Assembly (NCBI RefSeq): GCF_000002425.4
Contig: NC_037254.1
Coordinates: 7,918,144-7,982,143 of the forward strand
Source: Physcomitrium patens
Taxonomy: Eukaryota; Streptophyta; Bryopsida; Funariales; Funariaceae
Direction of reading: 5' to 3'
DNA: 64,000 bases
Positions within the stretch are counted from its first letter, which is position 1. Each line of letters starts with the position of its first letter. This document shows positions 13,401 to 23,667 of the stretch, piece after piece. The position numbers and the translations under genes were made by a program. The notes beneath the pieces are model-generated. The model did not search any database and was not told the DNA's origin. It saw nothing but the letters and a program-made list of their open reading frames with translations.

Positions 13401-14309
13401 GTAGAAAGAAGAACAAATAACAAAGAGAAAAAATACAAAAACAACCACTTGGATGCATTATGCAGATGATGTAAGAATACATACAATTATTTGTTTTCTT
13501 TTGTTTATATTAATAGCCATGGGAGGGTGTTTGGAGATGACATCTCATATCAAAACAATATATAGAATGTTTTTATCATTTCTCTCTTTTATCTCCTAAT
13601 CTTATTCATCAACAAGTTTTTTATGGTTTAGTCATTTTAAAATTAACTGAAGGCTTTCTCTTTGCCTCAAAAAATAATTAATTCAAATCCAAATGTATTT
13701 GATTGATTTTACAATGCAATCTTTTGGATAAAAAACTTATAATATCTATCTATTTGCTTATACATATTTTTCACTATACTAGATTTGTATTGATTTCAGG
13801 AATAATATGCCAATTAACATTCATTCTTTTGTCATTTGAAATTGATTTTTGATAAAAATCATATAACCAATGTGATATATTTATAAGTATAATGAACTAA
13901 TGAGATTTTTAAACTAAATTTTTGAGTTATTTTTACATATAATTTTGGATATGATTTCATACCTGTTTACCCAGAAAAACAAAAGATTAATACAACTTAT
14001 AAAAAAACAAAATAACAGCAATTCCTAAATCTATTGAAAATTTTATTACCAGTATGCTAAACATTTATTAAAATCTATAATTCTATTAAATATAAAAACT
14101 TGTGCACGTAATGAAATCTCAAGAATAATGCTTGCTTATTATATTTTTAGGATTAAAACAGAATATACAGAAGTTGTAGAGAATTTTCCTATAACCACAA
14201 TTATTTGATTAACTTATTTGAATCAATTATAAATAAGCTACTTATTAGTGTTTTTATTAAACTTAATAAACTCAACAATAATTTTTCTTTTGGTTTCTTT
14301 ATCAAAAAA

Positions 14310-14313
<4 letters not shown>

Positions 14314-14347
<34 letters not shown>
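14314..14347. repeat. (TA)n microsatellite
   Basis: Uninterrupted TA dinucleotide run in intergenic sequence. Confidence 0.95.
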
Positions 14348-14350
<3 letters not shown>

Positions 14351-16403
14351 TTATAAAATCACTGTTCTTTTCTATTTTTTCTTCTTTTTCACATCTTAAA
14401 AAATAAAAATATATTTCTTATATATATTAATGAAGTATTTAAAACAAATGATATTATTTTTCATTTAAATGTACATAATAGCTTTTGTATTAAATATTTT
14501 TATGAATGTAGTTTTCTTCATTATCTAAAACAATTAATTCTAGTTGTTGTATTAAATAAATAATAGATTTCTTGTTAGGAAAGAGTATGAAGCTGAAAAT
14601 TAAAAATAAAGAGGAGATGTCAATTAGATTGGAAAAAATCATTCGGTCTAGAACTAATTCTATGTTATTTACACACTTTTCAGTCTTATTTTCACTAATA
14701 AAAAATATCAAAAGTCTAATGTTAAATTTAATTTTTAAAACAAGTTTTAACAGTTTAGACTGTAATATTGTAGTAATAGAAATAACTGTTTGCCTAACCT
14801 AAAATATGCACAAAAACTACATTTATATTTATATTTATATACAGTTTACACTAATTCATTAATTTAAATATTCTAAAATCTAGATTCACTGTAACTTGGT
14901 TGTATCTGTATCTATAGAATACAATTTACCAGTTTCAACTTGACAGTGATTTTCAATTCAATGTTCAAAATTTTCTTACATGATTGACACACATACTTGA
15001 ACAAAAATTACCAAAATTTGATTATTCAAATATTTCTAACTACCATATATTAAAGTTGTTGATTATTTATAAACTTAATGATTGTATGAAAATTATATTT
15101 CTAAACATTTATAGTTTTATGATGCAATTGATTTCATTTATTTCTGCAAAAATTCTTTTGATATTATTACATTTAATATTAATATTTTTTTAAAAATGTA
15201 TTAATATTACAATATCTACTATTGGTATGGATAATCTTTAATTTTTTGGAAGCAGGATCATGTTTGCAAAAGCCAAATAAACATAATATTTGTGATTTAA
15301 GTTAGTTTTCAAATCACTTTAATTGATAAGGTCAATTTATTATTATTTTTGAATACTTATAATTTTTATAGATATTTAAATAGAATTTACCAATTCTATT
15401 TTTTTATTAACTAAAAATAAACCTTGACCAAGAATTTTATAATATTGATATATGATAAATAATAAGTTTTACAAATAACTTTAAGAAATAGGATTATTTA
15501 ATTCGAAAAAAATATTAATACTTTTTGTAAATAAAATAAGAAAAAAATTAATTAATGAATTTTTAAATAATAGATAAACTTTAAATATGAGTATGAATAA
15601 TTTAAATTATATAATTATTTAAGAAGATTGACTAAAAAGTTCACATAAATAAATATGGCTCAAGAAGCACTTGGATCTAAAGGATATTTTTCGAAGTAGC
15701 TCTAATATTTTAAAACATCCAAGTTTAGAATAATTCATTTTTCAGCATCGAATATATTCTTTTTGATATTACTACCATATTAGAGACATTTGAAACAAAT
15801 GCATGATAATTTTTATACTAGTTTTATTTTCAAATTATTATTTATAGAATTATTTTAAATTTAAAAAATAGAACAATATGATTGTTTCAAATTTAAAATA
15901 AATCTAGAATTATTTTTAAATAATTATTTCTTTTGATTCAAAATTTAAATTTTAAATTTTTGAATACTTAATTTTTATTTATTTTTATGTTAAAAAATAT
16001 GGTGATATTATTGATTATAAATATTTTGGTTTTAAAAAATATATAAGAAAATGTATAAAGAGTACTAGTCGCAGTAAATGTAAAACATTAAATGACTACA
16101 ATTAAATCGTATCAAACTCAAATAAGTTAAATTCTAGGACATCAACCATATCATTTTGATTAACAAACTTCATATCCTAAAACAAATTCTAATATTGATA
16201 TTAATAAGATTTAGATAAATTTCTCTAATAATTATTTATGAATAATTCTAATATATCAAATAAAGATGTTAGAAATAAATAATTGATTTATTGTCATAAG
16301 AAAATTTAAAAAGAGCTTTTACTTCCTTTACAAAAACTTTAGATGTATATACAAAATCCATTAAAAATATTATTTTATTAATTATGATCAAATTCTAAAT
16401 ATT

Positions 16404-16406
<3 letters not shown>

Positions 16407-16439
<33 letters not shown>
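16407..16439. repeat. (TA)n microsatellite
   Basis: Nearly uninterrupted TA run, one of two about 200 bp apart. Confidence 0.95.
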
Positions 16440-16441
<2 letters not shown>

Positions 16442-16632
16442 ATGTATCATGCAGAACTAACACAAATGCCAATATCAAAGCTAACATTATAAGCACCACA
16501 ATAGATTAAAACAAATTTGATGTTTTCAAAGTTTATACCTATATGTATATTTTTTTATTTGAAATCTTCTAGTAAATATGCTAAAAGACAAAGTTAATTG
16601 TTGTATGAATTTATAAATTTTTTAAAAACTAA

Positions 16633-16633
<1 letters not shown>

Positions 16634-16669
<36 letters not shown>
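16634..16669. repeat. (TA)n microsatellite
   Basis: Uninterrupted AT/TA run followed by a T-rich stretch, about 90 bp before the long inverted repeat. Confidence 0.95.
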
Positions 16670-16674
<5 letters not shown>

Positions 16675-16760
16675 TTTTATTAAGTTAAATACTTATTATT
16701 AAAATTTAGTTATGATTTTGGATTATATGTATATTTATATATAATATCAAATATATATTT

Positions 16761-16850
16761 AGTATTATATTTAATAAATACATAAATACACTCAATTAGT
16801 TAATTGAGTGTATAATTGAGTGTATTTATGTATTTGTTAAATATAATATT
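16761..16850. repeat. Long inverted repeat (38-bp arms, 14-nt loop)
   Basis: Arms 16761-16798 and 16813-16850 are complementary over 38 bp with two mismatches; the inner 23 bp pair perfectly (around ATACACTCAATTA). The loop contains a second copy of the TAATTGAGTGTA unit, so the left arm can instead form a 10-bp hairpin with a 2-nt loop. It could be a MITE-like remnant or a replication or recombination product; no flanking duplication was identified. Confidence 0.8.
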
Positions 16851-17516
16851 TTTATATATGTTATTTAATGAATTTTTATTAATTAATTTTTGTATTTTTA
16901 TAGTAAAAAATAATAATATTTTTTTTAGTTAAAATTTCTAATATTCACAACTTAATATCTTTTAGTTTCAAATTGAGGATATTCTTAATATTAAAAACAA
17001 TATAATACATTATGATGAATATCCTAGAAGAATTATTGCTAATTCATTCTTATAATAGTTGTTACAAAATTTGAAATTAAATCAAAGCATAGAAAGTAAG
17101 ACTTCTAAATGGTTTTGCTCACATAAGAGTGACTCTATTCTTATAAATTTCTTTGAATGTTTCTTAAATTATTGATTAATTGGCGCATGGAATCCCATTA
17201 TTTTTTTGTAGATACTGTGAGTAAAAAAAACATCATAATCCTATGTTTTGTTAAGATTTACATTCCAGTATTCTGTATGAATTTTATTAACTTTATATTA
17301 AACTTCTTATGATGAAATTCAAAAATTTATATCATGCTTAGTTGATGTTTTGAGTATCATAAAATGAACTAACATAAATATAATGTACAAGTAAAACATA
17401 ATTAATTTTTTTTTTAGTTTGTCTTATTCTATCTAATTTTTTTACAAGATGTAGAAAAATAAATTATTACTATATCATACTACTAAAATCATAAGCCCTA
17501 TCAAAAGTCAACTATA

Positions 17517-17645
17517 CTTTTCCTTTTCCTTTTCTTTTTACTGTGACTTTTTACTTTTACCTTTACTGTGACTTTTACTTTTATATTTACTATGACTTTT
17601 ACTTTTACTGTGGCTGTGACTTTTACTTTTACTTTTACTTTTGTT
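17517..17645. repeat. ACTTTT/CTGTGACTTTT simple repeat array
   Basis: Tandem, imperfect ACTTTT hexamers interspersed with ACTGTGACTTTT. On the minus strand the array reads as a Lys-Ser repeat, which is a composition artefact rather than a gene. Confidence 0.85.
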
Positions 17646-17839
17646 GACTGCGCGGTTGACTGCTCCGTTTATTACTGCGCGGTTATGAAATTTGAACGTT
17701 GAGTTTGTGGGTGTGTGCAATCCAAAGTATGTGTTACAATTTGAGCTTACCCCAAAACAAATTTGAAACTCTTGATTACAATTTTGAAGCTCTTGATTAC
17801 AAATTTGATGTTCAAAACATTTTTTGGATTGTGCACTTC

Positions 17840-17995
17840 AAGATTGAGTTGTAAATTGTGAGTTGTAAGTTGGAAGTTGTAAGTTGGAAGTTGTTAGTTG
17901 GAAGTTGTAAGTTGTGAAGTTGGAGTTGGAGTTGGTTGATGTGATCTTGGAGGTTTGAATACAAAGTTGGAGTTGGAGTTACAAAGTTCAAGTTG
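17840..17995. repeat. AAGTTG-type tandem array
   Basis: Repeated AGTTGGAAGTTGTAAGTTGG units, degenerating into GTTGGAGTTGGAG, inside the candidate upstream Helitron. No coding meaning was seen. Confidence 0.8.
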
Positions 17996-18296
17996 TGGAG
18001 ATTGTTCAAGAAATTTGAGGTGAGATTGCAATTTTTGCAAGATTGTGAAAGATTGAAAGGTTTTGAAAGATTGAAATTTTTGGTAATTTTTGATTTTGGG
18101 TAATCATAAAATCAAGTTTTCAAACATTAAAATTTCAAATCAAGTTGAAATTTAGTGGTTTTAGTTGCAAAAAACCAAACAAAAAACAAAAAACATCAAG
18201 GACTCAAAAACGAGCAGCTGATGTTCTGTGATGTGCACATCGCCGAAACTTTTACTTTTACTTTTTTTAACTTTTTTTTTTTTTTTTTTTGCCCAA

Positions 18297-18462
18297 CAAT
18301 TTTTCATCCATTATGATTTTTCATCTGTAGCACGATTTTTCATCTGCTGTAATTTTTCATCCACTATGATTTTTCATCTGCTGCGTAATTTTTCATTCAC
18401 TGCATGATTTTTCATCCGCTGCATTTTTTCATCCACTGCATGATTTTTCATCCACTATGGAT
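18297..18462. repeat. TTTTTCATCCACT/TGCTG tandem array
   Basis: About nine imperfect units of roughly 16-20 bp built on TTTTTCATC followed by CACTATGA, TGCTG or CACTGCATGA. There are no conserved spacers of the CRISPR kind. The array ends 300 bp before the first Helitron-like terminus. Confidence 0.8.
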
Positions 18463-18990
18463 GAAACTGTATTTTGGGCAGAATTCATTTAACAGTGAGT
18501 TAATATCTCCCAAAATACTAATTATTTTTGAATTCCGACTTCGGATTTGGACTTTTTAGGTGCATTTTCATTTTGTAGGAAAGAAAATGATTTGTGACAA
18601 AAGTTTTCAAAAATCGACATTTTTAAGTGTCTTCAAAAAAAAAATTTAGAGTCTAAACTTAGGAGGTAGAGTATGGCTTGAGAATATGTTCATCACATTT
18701 GTTTTCATGCATGTTTTTTGTGTGTTAGATCAATACCTCTTGGCTACGAATGTGTTGCAAAGCAAGCGCCAACCTAATCTATTTTTTTTCTTTGAAGTGT
18801 AGTGCATTGAACGTAAACTTTTTAGAGTGGAGTCAAATTTCATCAAAAGGTGCAACTTTCTTGGAGCACAAGCTTACAAAGGTACTATCAAAAACCTTAC
18901 TTTTGTGAGTTTTGAAATGGTTTGGGATTCACGTTAGGATTTTTGTTATTCTACATTAAACTCTGCTTTTTCTTATCAATTTTTTCAATC

Positions 18991-19142
18991 TTTGTTGAGT
19001 TTAGGATTTAGGGTAGGATTTCTTCTATCCTACACTAAATCCTATTTATTGATATATCTTTTTATCTTTGTGGAGTTTAGAATTTATGATAGGGTCTTCA
19101 TTCTCCTATCCTAAATTCCACTTTTTTTATTATATTGTCATC
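18991..19142 (+). repeat. 76-bp tandem stem-loop units in the Helitron leader
   Basis: Two units of 76 bp (18991-19066, 19067-19142) start with TTTGTTGAGTTTAG or TTTGTGGAGTTTAG; a diverged third unit lies just upstream from about 18924. Each can fold: unit 2 pairs AGGATTTA with TAAATCCT around GTAGGAT/ATCCTAC, and unit 3 pairs GATAGG with CCTATC. They end about 10 bp before the inferred ancestral start codon at 19153. Confidence 0.75.
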
Positions 19143-19152
19143 TTTCTAGAGA

Positions 19153-19426
19153 ATGGCTCGTGCTTTGTCTACCATTGATAATTTTGTAGATGTCAATGTT
19201 GATAGTGTTGGATCAATGTGCATCTAATGTCCAAAATGTTTGGCTTTTCGTTTTAAAAAAGAAAAAAAATATCATTTGTTGTTACAATGGCAAAATTGCC
19301 AATGAACATGTTAATCACCCCATTGTCCATCCAATGCTCAATGAGCTTTATATGGGCACAACACCTAAATCTCGAGAGTTCCTTAAATCCATTTGAAAGT
19401 ATAATCAAGCTTTTGCATTTACAAGT
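19153..19426 (+). pseudogene. Decayed N-terminus of the Helitron Rep/helicase
   Basis: ATG at 19153 opens a frame reading a CxxC zinc-finger-like segment (CPKCLAF) but meets TAA at 19225, explicable as CAA to TAA. A one-base shift in the poly(A) near 19260-19275 moves the frame to CCYNGKIANEHV, a region I associate with Helitron Rep N-termini. A TGA at 19394-19396, explicable as CGA to TGA, then interrupts it just before KYNQAFAFTS. The downstream frame is the one that stays open to 23203. An intron could in principle bypass some of this, but no convincing splice pair was seen. Confidence 0.65.
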
Positions 19427-22400
19427 ATGTGTAGTAAGTTTCAGTCTGGCCAAGTTGAAGGTAGAGGGGTATATACTTTTCGTGTGAACGGAGAGTTATG
19501 CCATCACATTGAAAATTTACAACCCGATTTAGACGAAGGTGCTAGATTTGTACAAATTTATTTCTTGGATGATGGTTTACAAACAAATCGTCATATGGAG
19601 ATTTTTGATGATCTTCATCGTGATGTTGTTAACAACATTCAAGAAGTTTTAGAATCCATAAATGCGTTGGTTCGTGGTTTTAAGTCTTCGCGTGATGTTC
19701 TTCAAAGGGGACAAAACATGGGACTTCGTATCTCTGGTGAGGTTCCTTTTGGTGAACATCCCCATCGATATAATCGCCAAGTAGTTCCAGAAGTTGCTGC
19801 TGTTGTTCTTGACAAACAATATATGAATTTTGGTAGAGATATTATTCTTCACCAACGTGGTGGAGATTTAATACGAATAAAAGAAATTTATCCAGCTTAC
19901 GATGCTTTATCCTATCCTTTGTTGTTTCCTGATGGACGATGTGGGTGGTCACCAACTTTTAAAGCAGATACTAGAGTGACTTTAAAGTCATATGTCCAAT
20001 ATTTGCTTCAAAAGCGCCCAGAATCTAATGTATTACATAAGGCTGGTAGATTATTCCAGCAATATGTAGTGGATCAGTATTTACATATAGAACATGAAAA
20101 TTTGCTTTTCATTAGGCAACATCAAACTGAACTTTGTGCAGAGTGCTATCAGGGGGTCGTAGTTGCTTTGCAGGAAGACAATGGAGCACGCATTGGGCGT
20201 CGCATTGTCTTACCTGCAACATTCATTGGTTCCCCCAGATACATGCAAAAACTCTTTCATGATAGTATGGTTTTGGTTAGAGTTTTAGGAAAACCCGATT
20301 TGTTTGTGACAATGACATGTAATCCGACCTGGCCTGAGATTCTTGATGAGTTTGAGCCAGGTCAAAGTCCTCTTGATCGTCCAGATATTGTTGTGCATGT
20401 TTTCGAGCTCAAGTTAAGAGCATTGATGGATGAGATTACGAAGAAGAATGTCATGGGAGAGACAATTGCTTTTTGTTACACTATTGAGTTTCAAAAACGT
20501 GGTCTTCCTCATGCACACATTCTTCTTTGGTTGAAAGACAAGGTCAATGACTGTGACTTTGTAGATAGGATAGTATGTGCGGAGATTCCCGATTTAGATA
20601 GACAACCACAATTGTATGCCGCGGTTGCCAAGCACATGATGCATGGACCATGTGGTTTGGACAATCCCAATTGTCCATGCATGGAAGACGATAGATGTAC
20701 AAAGAACTATCCGATGCAAGCTCGAGATACTACCGAGGTGGATGGTGACGGACATGTTTTGTACCGTCATCGAAATCAAGGTCGATATATCGAGAAACGT
20801 GTATGTAGACAAATTTTCCGTTTAGACAATCGATGGGTTGTGCCATACAATCCATATTTGATAGGTCGATTTAATTGTCACATTAATGTGGAAATTTGCA
20901 GTTCTATAAAAACTGTCAAATACCTCCACAAGTATATTTTTAAAGGTCCAGATCGTGGTGTTGTAGAAACAGATGAAGTGGTAGATGAGATTAAGGATTT
21001 CTTGGAGGGTCGTTATGTGGCCGCCCAAGAAGCATGTTGGAGGCTCTTTGGTTTTGAAACTAATAATAAGAGCCATAGTATTTGTCGTTTTCCTGTTCAC
21101 CTTCCCGGTCAGCAATATGTTACTTTTAAAGAAGGAACATCTTTGCACTCGGTGATTGATCAAAATGCTGAGACTAAACTCACCAAGTTTTTTGAGCTTA
21201 ATTGCCATATTCGTGCCTTAATTGCTTCTGGCAATCAAGGCAATCATATGCTTCTTCGTTACATGGATCTTTCACTCTATTACAAGTGGGATGTGAAGAA
21301 TAACATGTGGGAAAGAAGAGTACGTAAGATAAAAGTTTTTGGTCGGATAAACATGGTTCCCATAGGTACCGAAGTATTTTACTTGCGTTTGTTGTTGACT
21401 CATGTCGAGGCACCAACTTCATTTGAGGACCTACTTTGTTTTCATGATATAGTGCATCCAAAGTACAAGGCCGCTTGTATTGCAAGAGGACTTTTACAAG
21501 ATGATTCTGAATGGGAAAATTGTCTGCAAGAGGCAACTGTCATTGCGTTGCCTAAACAAGTTCGGCGGTTGTTTGCAACACTTCTTGTGTTTGGACAACC
21601 GCTAGATCCTCTTAGCTTACTAAAGACACATCTTGATGCTATGTCTGATGATTGGCGCAATGATCAAAATCGCTATTACAAAGCAATTTTGTCCATTGAA
21701 GAATATTTGTCATCATCAGACAAACATCTTACAGATTTTTTTAATATCGAAGAATTGAATGAGTTTGGTTATTCAAACATTGTTGATGTTGGCGGTGATT
21801 CCAATGACAATATTGATTTTGATAACCAAAACATTACTTTTCTAGAGGAGGATGTAGGTAGGCTCAACGAAGAACAATACATTGTTTTTAATGCGGTGAC
21901 CACTGCCGTTTTAAATTCTGATTCTCCAGATCGACTTTTCTTTTTAGATGGTCCTGGTGGTACAGGTAAGACCTTTTTGTATAATACCATATTGGGTTAT
22001 CTTTGTGGTCGTAATGTCAAGTGTATGGCAATGGCAACAAGTGGAATTGCCGCACGCCTTTTGAATGAAGGGCGAACGGCACATTCAGCTCTTGCTATTC
22101 CTTTACAGTTGCACGATGCATCAATTTGTAACATTAGTGCCCAGTCTACATTAGGTCAAAGCTTACGTGAAGTACAATTGATTGTACTTGATGAAGCTTG
22201 TGTTGGGCATCGTTTTATGTTTGAAGCTATAGACGGATCATTGCGAGATATACGCAATATAGATAGTCCAAATGGTGGTGTTGTAGTATTATATGGCGGT
22301 GATTTTTGCCAAACTTTGCCTGTAGTTGTACGTGGAGGTCGCAAGCAAATTGTTCAAGCTTGCTTGCGACATTCATACCTATTTCCACTAATGCAACATT

Positions 22401-23203
22401 TTCATTTGACCACTAACATGCGTTTGCAAAGTCAACCGGACTTTCAACGATTTTTGTTAGATATTGGTGAGGGCAAAACCGGTCCAAAGGTAGATTTACC
22501 GCTAGGATTAGTTGCTCCTGGAAATTCTTTAGATGGTCTCATTGATGCTATTTTTGATGATCTGGTTGATTTTTTTGAGCGCGTCATTTTGGCTGTCCGG
22601 AATGATGATGCCCAAGAAATCAACCGAAAAATCACCGATCGTATACCTGGTGATGTGCAACAATGTTTTAGTGCTGATTTTGTTCACGAGAATGATGAAC
22701 ATGCCCATCATTACCCAGTAGAGTTTTTGAATTCTTTACAATTGAGCGGTTTGCCTCCTCACCAATTAAGTCTTAAATGTGGCCAATATTTGATGTTGCT
22801 AAGGAACTTGAATCCGGCAAAAGGTTTGTGCAATGGTAGTCATTTGCATCTTTTGCAAGTGTCTTCCAGTATGTTGTTATGTGAAATTGTAGAAGGACGC
22901 TATCGTAGCCAAGAGGTATTGATTCCTAGAATCACACATCATTGCAACGATAGCCGCTTGCCATTCACACTTTGCCGGAGACAATTTCCTGTCACTGGTG
23001 CTTTTGCCATGACAATCAACAAATCGCAGGGCCAATCATATGATCGAGTTGGCATTTATCTTCGCAATGAAGTATTTAGCCATGGTCAATTATATGTGGC
23101 ATTGTCTCGTGGTAGACATCCTGCAAACATTAAGGTTGCCAATGACAACAATGAAGCCGTGGGAATGGTTAAAAACATTGTTTATCATGAGGTTTTTACA
23201 TGA
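19427..23203 (+). CDS. Helitron Rep/helicase (N-terminally truncated)
   Basis: This 1258-codon frame encodes the protein that nicks DNA and unwinds it during rolling-circle transposition. The N-terminal third is Helitron-like Rep with the HUH metal-binding motif in GLPHAHILLW (about residues 360-369) and the Cys/His-rich HGPCGLDNPNCPC segment soon after. The C-terminal third is a PIF1-type SF1 helicase: Walker A GPGGTGKT near residue 845, Walker B-like LDEACVGHRF, GGDFCQTLPVV, TTNMRL, and finally AMTINKSQGQ and YVALSRGR near the C-terminus. ATG 19427 is simply the first Met after an in-frame stop at 19394, so ~90 family residues upstream are separated from it. The Rep catalytic Tyr residues were not assigned by eye. 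Two hairpins follow the stop codon. The core looks intact, but activity is doubtful given the lost N-terminus. Confidence 0.85.
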   Translation: MCSKFQSGQVEGRGVYTFRVNGELCHHIENLQPDLDEGARFVQIYFLDDGLQTNRHMEIFDDLHRDVVNNIQEVLESINALVRGFKSSRDVLQRGQNMGLRISGEVPFGEHPHRYNRQVVPEVAAVVLDKQYMNFGRDIILHQRGGDLIRIKEIYPAYDALSYPLLFPDGRCGWSPTFKADTRVTLKSYVQYLLQKRPESNVLHKAGRLFQQYVVDQYLHIEHENLLFIRQHQTELCAECYQGVVVALQEDNGARIGRRIVLPATFIGSPRYMQKLFHDSMVLVRVLGKPDLFVTMTCNPTWPEILDEFEPGQSPLDRPDIVVHVFELKLRALMDEITKKNVMGETIAFCYTIEFQKRGLPHAHILLWLKDKVNDCDFVDRIVCAEIPDLDRQPQLYAAVAKHMMHGPCGLDNPNCPCMEDDRCTKNYPMQARDTTEVDGDGHVLYRHRNQGRYIEKRVCRQIFRLDNRWVVPYNPYLIGRFNCHINVEICSSIKTVKYLHKYIFKGPDRGVVETDEVVDEIKDFLEGRYVAAQEACWRLFGFETNNKSHSICRFPVHLPGQQYVTFKEGTSLHSVIDQNAETKLTKFFELNCHIRALIASGNQGNHMLLRYMDLSLYYKWDVKNNMWERRVRKIKVFGRINMVPIGTEVFYLRLLLTHVEAPTSFEDLLCFHDIVHPKYKAACIARGLLQDDSEWENCLQEATVIALPKQVRRLFATLLVFGQPLDPLSLLKTHLDAMSDDWRNDQNRYYKAILSIEEYLSSSDKHLTDFFNIEELNEFGYSNIVDVGGDSNDNIDFDNQNITFLEEDVGRLNEEQYIVFNAVTTAVLNSDSPDRLFFLDGPGGTGKTFLYNTILGYLCGRNVKCMAMATSGIAARLLNEGRTAHSALAIPLQLHDASICNISAQSTLGQSLREVQLIVLDEACVGHRFMFEAIDGSLRDIRNIDSPNGGVVVLYGGDFCQTLPVVVRGGRKQIVQACLRHSYLFPLMQHFHLTTNMRLQSQPDFQRFLLDIGEGKTGPKVDLPLGLVAPGNSLDGLIDAIFDDLVDFFERVILAVRNDDAQEINRKITDRIPGDVQQCFSADFVHENDEHAHHYPVEFLNSLQLSGLPPHQLSLKCGQYLMLLRNLNPAKGLCNGSHLHLLQVSSSMLLCEIVEGRYRSQEVLIPRITHHCNDSRLPFTLCRRQFPVTGAFAMTINKSQGQSYDRVGIYLRNEVFSHGQLYVALSRGRHPANIKVANDNNEAVGMVKNIVYHEVFT

Positions 23204-23233
23204 CATTGTCATATAAATTCCTATAAATATTTA

Positions 23234-23248
23234 CACCTGAATCAGGTG
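23234..23248. other. Short perfect hairpin after the Rep/helicase stop
   Basis: CACCTGA-A-TCAGGTG, a 7-bp stem with a one-base centre, 31 bases after the stop codon. Confidence 0.7.
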
Positions 23249-23261
23249 GATGGAAAAGTTA

Positions 23262-23280
23262 AGAGTTTGTTTCAAACTCT
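23262..23280. other. Second hairpin after the Rep/helicase stop
   Basis: AGAGTTTG-TTT-CAAACTCT, an 8-bp perfect stem with a 3-nt loop, 14 bases after the first hairpin. Role unknown; it could lie in the 3' UTR. Confidence 0.7.
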
Positions 23281-23599
23281 GCATGTTTAGGGTTCATGCA
23301 CGCTTTGGCGACGTCCCCTTCCATCTAATTGCATTCTTTTGGTGTTCAATTATGTTTTCTCAATTGAGACAACTTACCATTCAATTGAAGAAGGTGACAT
23401 CTTGAATTTCACTATTCAATGAATGGAAATTTTCCAATGCATGCATCTTTAGATGCATTTTATTTCTAAAATTTATTACTCTATTCTATTATATTACATT
23501 CTTAAAATTCATGCTTAGGTCATGAAGACATATTTATATATGTAGATTGTTGTTACCTTCCTTTTAAACTATTTTGTAATATAAGAACTACATTAAAAT

Positions 23600-23635
23600 G
23601 GTTGGACTAATGCGTTGCAAAGCAAGTGCCAACCG

Positions 23636-23639
<4 letters not shown>
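23600..23639 (+). other. Helitron 3' terminator hairpin and CTAA end
   Basis: GGTTGG (23600-23605) pairs with CCAACC (23629-23634); inside, TTGC-AAA-GCAA forms a second small stem. CTAA follows at 23636-23639, then T. This is the layout of a Helitron 3' end, although the outer loop (23 nt) is longer than in most families. Confidence 0.7.

Positions 23640-23666
<27 letters not shown>
23640..23666. repeat. (TA)n microsatellite at the Helitron 3' junction
   Basis: TA run starting at the base after the Helitron CTAA end, consistent with insertion next to an AT-rich target. Confidence 0.9.

Positions 23667-23667
<1 letters not shown>

Larger units (their letters stand above)
10481..17431. other. 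AT-rich intergenic sequence, no gene seen
   Basis: Roughly 7 kb with no recognisable protein domain, RNA gene or retroelement block. It contains poly(A) tracts (11921-11943, 12968-12993), (TA)n runs (14314-14347, 16407-16439, 16634-16669) and a long inverted repeat at 16761-16850. The few open frames are short, low-complexity and AT-driven. Confidence 0.6.
17432..18777 (+). mobile_element. Candidate upstream Helitron remnant with its own 3' terminus
   Basis: The block ends at 18777 with CTAA followed by T, preceded by TTGGC...GCCAA stem arms and an inner TTGCAAAGCAA hairpin. This closely matches the 3' terminus of the downstream Helitron (23600-23639), sharing TGTTGCAAAGCAAG versus GCGTTGCAAAGCAAG. 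The 5' end is uncertain: ATCTAATTTTTTTAC at 17431 resembles the TCTATTTTTTTTC at 18778, but only weakly. Inside are simple-sequence arrays and no recognised gene. It is either a separate non-autonomous Helitron or the upstream part of one larger element with a duplicated terminator. Confidence 0.45.
18778..23639 (+). mobile_element. Helitron (rolling-circle transposon)
   Basis: Contains a Rep/helicase gene with HUH and SF1 helicase motifs. The 3' end is CTAA (23636-23639) followed by T, preceded by a stem GGTTGG/CCAACC enclosing TTGCAAAGCAA, as expected for Helitrons. The 5' end is placed at TCTATTTTTTTTC (18778) because Helitrons start with TC and insert between A and T; here the preceding base is the last A of another CTAA terminus. 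No terminal inverted repeats or target duplication are expected. Base composition is far less AT-shifted than in the retroelements, suggesting a younger insertion. Confidence 0.7.

Noticed and set aside
17538-17720. Minus-strand frame encoding Lys-Ser repeats
   Set aside because: It is the translation of an ACTTTT simple-sequence array, with no domain or gene context.
18297-18462. CRISPR-like alternating repeat pattern
   Set aside because: Units are degenerate, spacers are not unique or of fixed length, and this is a plant nuclear context. It is a simple tandem array.
20822-21536. Minus-strand frames of 112-128 codons opposite the Helitron gene
   Set aside because: They lie wholly within the well-supported Rep/helicase frame and carry no recognisable domain.
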